From NCBI GenBank assembly GCA_027003085.1, contig JALWYR010000275.1:1-9540 (forward strand): DNA of 9,540 nucleotides. The letters are read 5' to 3'. A model generated the notes under the pieces. The model worked only from the letters and a program-made list of their open reading frames with translations. It searched no databases and had not been told where the DNA came from. Shown piece after piece: positions 5,650 to 9,540 of this stretch. The first letter of the stretch is position 1; each line of letters opens with the position of its first letter. Source of the DNA: Flavobacteriales bacterium (GTDB lineage Bacteria > Bacteroidota > Bacteroidia > Flavobacteriales > Flavobacteriaceae). The position numbers and the translations under genes were made by a program.

Positions 5650-8384
5650 AAGGCATTATTTTTTATGGTTTCATTTGTTTTTTCCACTTTTTTCTTATCC
5701 CGCCGTTTTAGTTCGGTCAGGCGGGCAATGATGGCATATTTGCGGAAAGCCGTTTCGTTAAGGAGTTTTTTGGTGAGCTCATCCACAAATTCCAGGGCTT
5801 CTTCTTTGCCTTGTTTGGCTCCTCCCGTTTTTTTGTCATAATATTTTTCGCGTTGTCGTGCCATAAAATACAGGGTTTGCCAAATGTATGCTTTGGTTTC
5901 CCTGAAATTGGGATTTTCGGCCTTCCGTTCTTTTTGCCAAAGGATGAAGTCGTACACCGATTGGATACGATGCAAAATGCTGGCACTTAGTGCTTCATCC
6001 CGGACAAAAAGTTTTTCCCATTTTTTTATTTCGGATTCCCAATCGAAAAGCTCGTTCCAAGACAGGATTTCATCCAAAACGGTTAATGCATCTTTTTTAC
6101 CTTTTTTGGCTTTGCTTTCATAGTCTTCGGCCAATTGGGCGGCTTTGGAAACGGGGAATTTAGGCCGAACCATCACCAAACCGCCGGAAATACCCAAATC
6201 TTCGCGTTCACCGGTAAGTGTATGGAATTTTTTTCTGATTTCGACTGCCAACTCAAAAACTTTATCCCACCGGCCTACAATGAACAAATCATCACCGCCC
6301 GAATAAACGATATTGACGTGGTCTTTATATTTTTCATCATTTCGGAGTGTATTCAAATATCCCGAAAAGAACCAATCCAACGTATGCGAAAGTGTGGACT
6401 GAACGGCAAAGGTGCCGGTGGTGTTGCTAAGGCCTTTCAGGAAAATTTTTCCCAAATTATCCACGTCCATACGCAGAATTGCCAAATAGCTATGCGGCAC
6501 TTGACCATAATTCCCATCGGGAGTTTCGGTAAAATTATCTACGAGATAAGTAAGTTCGGAAAAGGTTTTTTCGCGTTTATAATTTGGAACCTCGGCTTGC
6601 TTGTTTCCACCGTAAAACCAAAATCCGAAAGATTGAAAATGTTCGTTTAACTTGCTTAAAAAGTCCGTGTCATTGAGGCGTATCAATTGTGCGTTAATTC
6701 CCTTTTCTTTTATGGGGGCCAAATCTTCTTCGTCATACAAATAGTAATAAATGCCGGCTATGCGTATTTTAGTTATTTGTTTTTTAGGTTTAGGTAGATT
6801 CTCTGAAATGTCTTCATTACTTACTATTACATAATCCGCATCCTTCAAATCTTTGCCCAATTGTATTTGTTCGTGCACATATTGGCTGACAACCGGTTCT
6901 CCTTGATGTTTTTCTTCCTCATATTTAATTAAATCATCTTCTTCCAAGAGATAGGCATCATTTTGGGCTAATTCTTCGCCCGTTACAGCATCGGTCAAGA
7001 CATTTCCGCCTTTTCCGAAAGGTTCAAAAAGTTGTTTCCATTTGGCTTTTTCCTCCAAAAAGCTGCGGAATTTTTGTTCTTTCTTGAATTGCAATTTTTT
7101 GCCCACCAGGTTCCAAAGTTCACCTACATCTACCGGTGTATCTAGCCTTTCCACATAAAATTTTGTTTTCCATTTCCCGCTATCCTGATAGGTTTTAATC
7201 CTAAATGATATGGATTCGTGCAAAAAAGCCAAGCGCATATTGTGTTTTTCAAATAATTCCGCTTCGACTTCCGTAAAAATATTTTGTAGCGCCTTTTTAA
7301 CGCGATCAATATTAGGAAGTAGCAAATAAAACTTGCCTCCCGAGGCATACAATACGTTGGCCCAGTTCAGGTCTATATCTTTATGGAACAATATTTTCCT
7401 GATAATCGTATCGGTGAGCAAGCGCAAATAAAACGAACGACCTTTTAAACTTTTGGATGCCTTTGTACTATGGATGTTATAAATAAATGATTGTATTCCC
7501 GAAATATCACCGGCCAAAAGCATTACCGGGAAATGTTTTTCATCTACATTTGCAATTTCTTTTCTGTTAATGGTTTCAAAATCAAGGGCATCAGGATTTT
7601 CTTGCCAATAGTCAAATAAACAAGAAGCAAATGCCGCCGTGGTTTTCAGGTGTTCAAAAAGCGGGGTGATGACAGGCACTTCGTTAGTTGCAGAAGGAAT
7701 ATTGGAAGTATGTTTCTTCAAAATATGATACAAGCTTTCAATAAATTTTTGATGTGGAATATTTGTGGGCAGGGATTTAAAATCCTCAATAAATTTTTCC
7801 CATTGTGCTGCATATTTTTCTTTGTTTACTTGCGCACTTTTTTGGGGGAATTTGGAATGTTCCATATCCAAGGCCGACAATTCGTAATAATATGATTCTT
7901 TGTTTTGGGCCATTCCAATGTCGGGAACAATGCCCGTTGTATTGATAATATCAAAAATGTTTCGCAAAGGAGTTTCCTTGAAATTTTCTTGGGCTCCTTC
8001 CATGTTTTTCTCTTGCAAACGGTCGCTACCCGAACTCCATTTATCGGCCAATGCTATTAAAGCTTGATGTTTATCCGCCGGTTTATGATGAAAAACAGCC
8101 AAATTAAAAAATTCTCTTTCTCTTAAATCTTCGGGAAAATGGTTTTTGTATTTTTCCAAAAATTCATTAGTCCATAGTACATGAAAATAACCCCTTCGGT
8201 ATTTGTTTACTTTTGGAGTAATTATATCTAACAATTCTCTTGAATGTTCACTTAAATGATCCCCATCTTTTCCTAAGGTCGCACTAGCCCGCTGCCAAAA
8301 CTTCCCGATATCGTGTAGCAGTGCGGCTAGGTAGATTTTGTTGCGTAATGTATCGTTTGTCATATTCTTGATTGTTTTTATCAT
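5646..8384 (-). CDS. cas10: Cas10/Csm1, HD nuclease and cyclic oligoadenylate synthase
   Basis: The 912-residue large subunit of the Csm complex. An N-terminal HD domain has LLHDIGKFWQRA (H24, D25), H47 in LSEHS, and VFHHKP (H99, H100), consistent with an active DNase. The first palm begins near LAGDISGIQSFIY (290-302) with YASGGKFYLLLP (346-357). The second palm has MDVDNLG (639-645) and SGGDDL (G696, G697, D698, D699), the cyclase centre that makes cyclic oligoadenylates from ATP on target-RNA binding. A helical C-terminal domain follows. The region between the palms usually holds a cysteine zinc-binding module; here the corresponding stretch (about 455-485, containing DAVTGEE) has none, and C255 is the only cysteine in the protein. 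The ATG overlaps the cas6 stop as TAATG, which favours this start, although M8 (8363) would also fit the usual family N-terminus. Confidence 0.97.
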   Translation of the reverse strand: MIKTIKNMTNDTLRNKIYLAALLHDIGKFWQRASATLGKDGDHLSEHSRELLDIITPKVNKYRRGYFHVLWTNEFLEKYKNHFPEDLREREFFNLAVFHHKPADKHQALIALADKWSSGSDRLQEKNMEGAQENFKETPLRNIFDIINTTGIVPDIGMAQNKESYYYELSALDMEHSKFPQKSAQVNKEKYAAQWEKFIEDFKSLPTNIPHQKFIESLYHILKKHTSNIPSATNEVPVITPLFEHLKTTAAFASCLFDYWQENPDALDFETINRKEIANVDEKHFPVMLLAGDISGIQSFIYNIHSTKASKSLKGRSFYLRLLTDTIIRKILFHKDIDLNWANVLYASGGKFYLLLPNIDRVKKALQNIFTEVEAELFEKHNMRLAFLHESISFRIKTYQDSGKWKTKFYVERLDTPVDVGELWNLVGKKLQFKKEQKFRSFLEEKAKWKQLFEPFGKGGNVLTDAVTGEELAQNDAYLLEEDDLIKYEEEKHQGEPVVSQYVHEQIQLGKDLKDADYVIVSNEDISENLPKPKKQITKIRIAGIYYYLYDEEDLAPIKEKGINAQLIRLNDTDFLSKLNEHFQSFGFWFYGGNKQAEVPNYKREKTFSELTYLVDNFTETPDGNYGQVPHSYLAILRMDVDNLGKIFLKGLSNTTGTFAVQSTLSHTLDWFFSGYLNTLRNDEKYKDHVNIVYSGGDDLFIVGRWDKVFELAVEIRKKFHTLTGEREDLGISGGLVMVRPKFPVSKAAQLAEDYESKAKKGKKDALTVLDEILSWNELFDWESEIKKWEKLFVRDEALSASILHRIQSVYDFILWQKERKAENPNFRETKAYIWQTLYFMARQREKYYDKKTGGAKQGKEEALEFVDELTKKLLNETAFRKYAIIARLTELKRRDKKKVEKTNETIKNNAL

Positions 8385-9073
8385 TATTTATTGAAAGGTT
8401 TCCCCCCAAACACCACTCCGTAATTATGCGCCGCGCCTTTGCCCAGCCCGATGTGGGCCGGCAGTATGGCATTGACCGCAAAATCGGCGTCGAAGGCCAT
8501 CATTTTGACGTTTTTGTAGGTAATCCATCGCATTTCCGACGGGCGGAACAGCGACAATTCCAAAGGGCGCTCCACATACCACTCCACGCCTTTGGCAAAG
8601 GCCAAAATGTTTCCCGTAAGCATCCGGCCCAGAAACTCGGTTCGCGCCGCATCCGAACGCAAGCGCCGGTAGGCAAGATAGTTTTCGTTTTGCAACGGAA
8701 TCCAATTGAATATTTTATAGCGTAAGGGTTCATTGGTTACATACAGCCGGTAGAGCTTGCTTTCCATCCGCTCAATTTCCAGGTTGATTACCCGGTCGCG
8801 CACCCGCACCTTGCCCGGACGTTGGCTAAACAAGGCATGTATGCTTTCAATGCCATCGCCCAAATAAAGTATGGCCGCTTTGCCGTTAATGCTTTTGTAT
8901 TGAATCAACGGATAACCCATGCGCACACCATCGTCAAGGTGATTATGATAAAGCACATCGTAGGGCTTTATCCGTTTCAACACCGCCGAACGCAAAAGCC
9001 GGCTTTCGTAGATTTTTAGCGGCTGTTTGAAATAAAATTTTTGATAAGGTAATTTTGTTACGGTGGCTATCAT
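8384..9073 (-). CDS. cas6: Cas6-type CRISPR RNA processing endonuclease
   Basis: A 229-residue RAMP-type protein of normal Cas6 length. Cas6 cuts precursor crRNA inside the repeat, leaving the 8-base 5' handle. The C-terminal glycine-rich loop GLGKGAAHNYG (209-219) is the clearest family sign. The N-terminal half has a ferredoxin-like pattern, with an AVLKRI helix followed by YHNHLDDG (42-49); H43 and H45 are candidates for the catalytic histidine, but I cannot choose between them without an alignment. It is the first gene of the operon, directly upstream of cas10 with a one-base overlap (TAATG). The 3' part is strikingly G/C-rich: the 60 bases at 8401-8460 hold 39 G or C, against 18 in the first 60 bases of the window. 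Confidence 0.88.
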   Translation of the reverse strand: MIATVTKLPYQKFYFKQPLKIYESRLLRSAVLKRIKPYDVLYHNHLDDGVRMGYPLIQYKSINGKAAILYLGDGIESIHALFSQRPGKVRVRDRVINLEIERMESKLYRLYVTNEPLRYKIFNWIPLQNENYLAYRRLRSDAARTEFLGRMLTGNILAFAKGVEWYVERPLELSLFRPSEMRWITYKNVKMMAFDADFAVNAILPAHIGLGKGAAHNYGVVFGGKPFNK

Positions 9074-9093
9074 GTTTTTCTATAAATTTTTTC

Positions 9094-9101
9094 GAAATGT
9101 A
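9094..9101 (-). promoter_or_regulatory. Possible Bacteroidota -7 promoter element for the cas operon
   Basis: On the minus strand this reads TACATTTC, one mismatch from the Bacteroidota -7 consensus TAnnTTTG, and it lies about 20 bases before the cas6 ATG. The whole 57-base gap between the WYL gene and cas6 is A/T-rich and shows no convincing -33 TTG, no operator repeat and no terminator hairpin. The operon could equally be read through from the WYL gene. Confidence 0.2.
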
Positions 9102-9130
9102 ATAATTTTTAAGTGATAAATACGTTAAAT

Positions 9131-9540
9131 TTACCCATTTTTCATGAATTCTAGACCTTCTTCGAGCATTTCAATCAACTTCCGGTGCAAATCATAGGGC
9201 TTTACGACCCGGATATTGGGCACGTATTGCAGAATCGCTTGCAAGAGTTCGTAATTTTTTCGCACGCGAATCGATAATAGAATGCCTTCATCTGTAATGT
9301 CGAGTATTTTTTGCGACCGGTGCAAGGGTTTGGTCCGAACATAATTGGCGCCGGGGTTGCGAACAAACAATTCGATGGTTTGCAGCGGTTCTTCTTTTAT
9401 GTAGGTGGCGCCCATCACTTCGTCAAACATTTGTACAATCGATTCCTTTTCATAAGGGTCAAAACTTTCATCCAGGATTTTGATCGAATGAATGCGATCC
9501 AGCGGAATGGTCCAAAACGGCTCCTCCGCCTTTTCCACCT
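9131..9540 (-). CDS. WYL-domain transcriptional regulator, C-terminal part (cut by window edge)
   Basis: The frame is open to the right edge. A GTG codon at 9538 reads as an internal valine, since the segment EKAEEPFWTIPLDRIHSIK matches the end of a WYL domain rather than an N-terminus. The rest fits the C-terminal extension (WCX) of WYL regulators: a strand LQTIELFVRNPGANYVRTKPLH followed by GILLSIRVRKNYELLQAILQYVPNIRVVKPYDL and a final helix. WYL regulators usually carry an N-terminal helix-turn-helix, which would lie outside, and are thought to sense nucleotide or nucleic-acid ligands; several control CRISPR-Cas or other defence operons. It is co-directional with cas6, 57 bases upstream, so it may control or be transcribed with the operon. 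The ligand and direction of regulation are unknown. Confidence 0.8.
   Translation of the reverse strand, partial: VEKAEEPFWTIPLDRIHSIKILDESFDPYEKESIVQMFDEVMGATYIKEEPLQTIELFVRNPGANYVRTKPLHRSQKILDITDEGILLSIRVRKNYELLQAILQYVPNIRVVKPYDLHRKLIEMLEEGLEFMKNG

Larger units (their letters stand above)
1..9073 (-). other. Type III-A CRISPR-Cas interference operon with two CARF effectors
   Basis: Eight co-directional genes in the order cas6, cas10, csm2, csm3, csm4, csm5, csx2-like and Card1-like. The junctions are: TAATG, ATGA, a 29-base gap, a 4-base gap, an 11-base gap, an 11-base overlap and ATGA. No internal terminator or gap large enough for a typical separate promoter is visible. There is no CRISPR array and no cas1 or cas2 inside the window, so spacer acquisition genes and the array must lie elsewhere or be shared with another system. 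Confidence 0.9.

Noticed and set aside
6135..6650. A 171-codon plus-strand open frame
   Set aside because: It lies wholly opposite the conserved palm region of cas10, including the GGDD motif, and its translation shows no recognisable domain. It is a shadow of the real gene.
8372..8725. A 117-codon plus-strand open frame, and other frames opposite cas6
   Set aside because: These lie opposite the G/C-rich end of cas6, where stop codons are rare on both strands; the translation is not protein-like.

Overview
The window is almost entirely one CRISPR-Cas type III-A (Csm) locus. All of its genes lie on the minus strand, so transcription runs from right to left. The gene families, the AT-rich sequence, the lack of Shine-Dalgarno-like leaders and the A/T-rich start regions suggest a member of the Bacteroidota. 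That assignment is an inference; no rRNA or other phylogenetic marker is present.

In transcription order the window holds: the C-terminal part of a WYL-domain regulator (cut by the right edge); a 57-base gap with a possible promoter; cas6 (crRNA maturation endonuclease); cas10/csm1 (HD nuclease plus GGDD cyclase); csm2 (small subunit); csm3 (backbone and target-RNA cleavage); csm4 (crRNA 5'-handle end of the complex); an unusually long csm5; a CARF-HEPN ribonuclease of the Csx2/TM1812 (DxTHG) group; and the N-terminal half of a second CARF protein resembling Card1/Can2 (DUF1887), cut by the left edge. The junctions are very tight (TAATG, ATGA and 11-base overlaps, gaps of at most 29 bases), so cas6 through the Card1-like gene look like one translationally coupled operon.

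From established type III biology, the parts should work as follows. Cas6 cuts the precursor crRNA. Cas10 and Csm2-5 assemble on the crRNA and recognise viral or plasmid transcripts, and Csm3 cuts those transcripts. Target binding switches on the Cas10 HD nuclease and the GGDD palm, which makes cyclic oligoadenylates. These bind the CARF domains of the two ancillary proteins and activate an RNase (HEPN) and probably a DNA/RNA nuclease (Card1-like).

No CRISPR array, cas1/cas2, dedicated ring nuclease gene, tRNA, rRNA, insertion sequence or clear terminator is visible. Most of this is a recognisable system rather than a new one. The less ordinary points are the two CARF effectors in tandem, a Cas10 without the cysteines of its usual zinc-binding module, a Csm5 with a coiled-coil insertion and an extra C-terminal domain, a perfect 24-base in-frame duplication in csm5, and a WYL regulator directly upstream.
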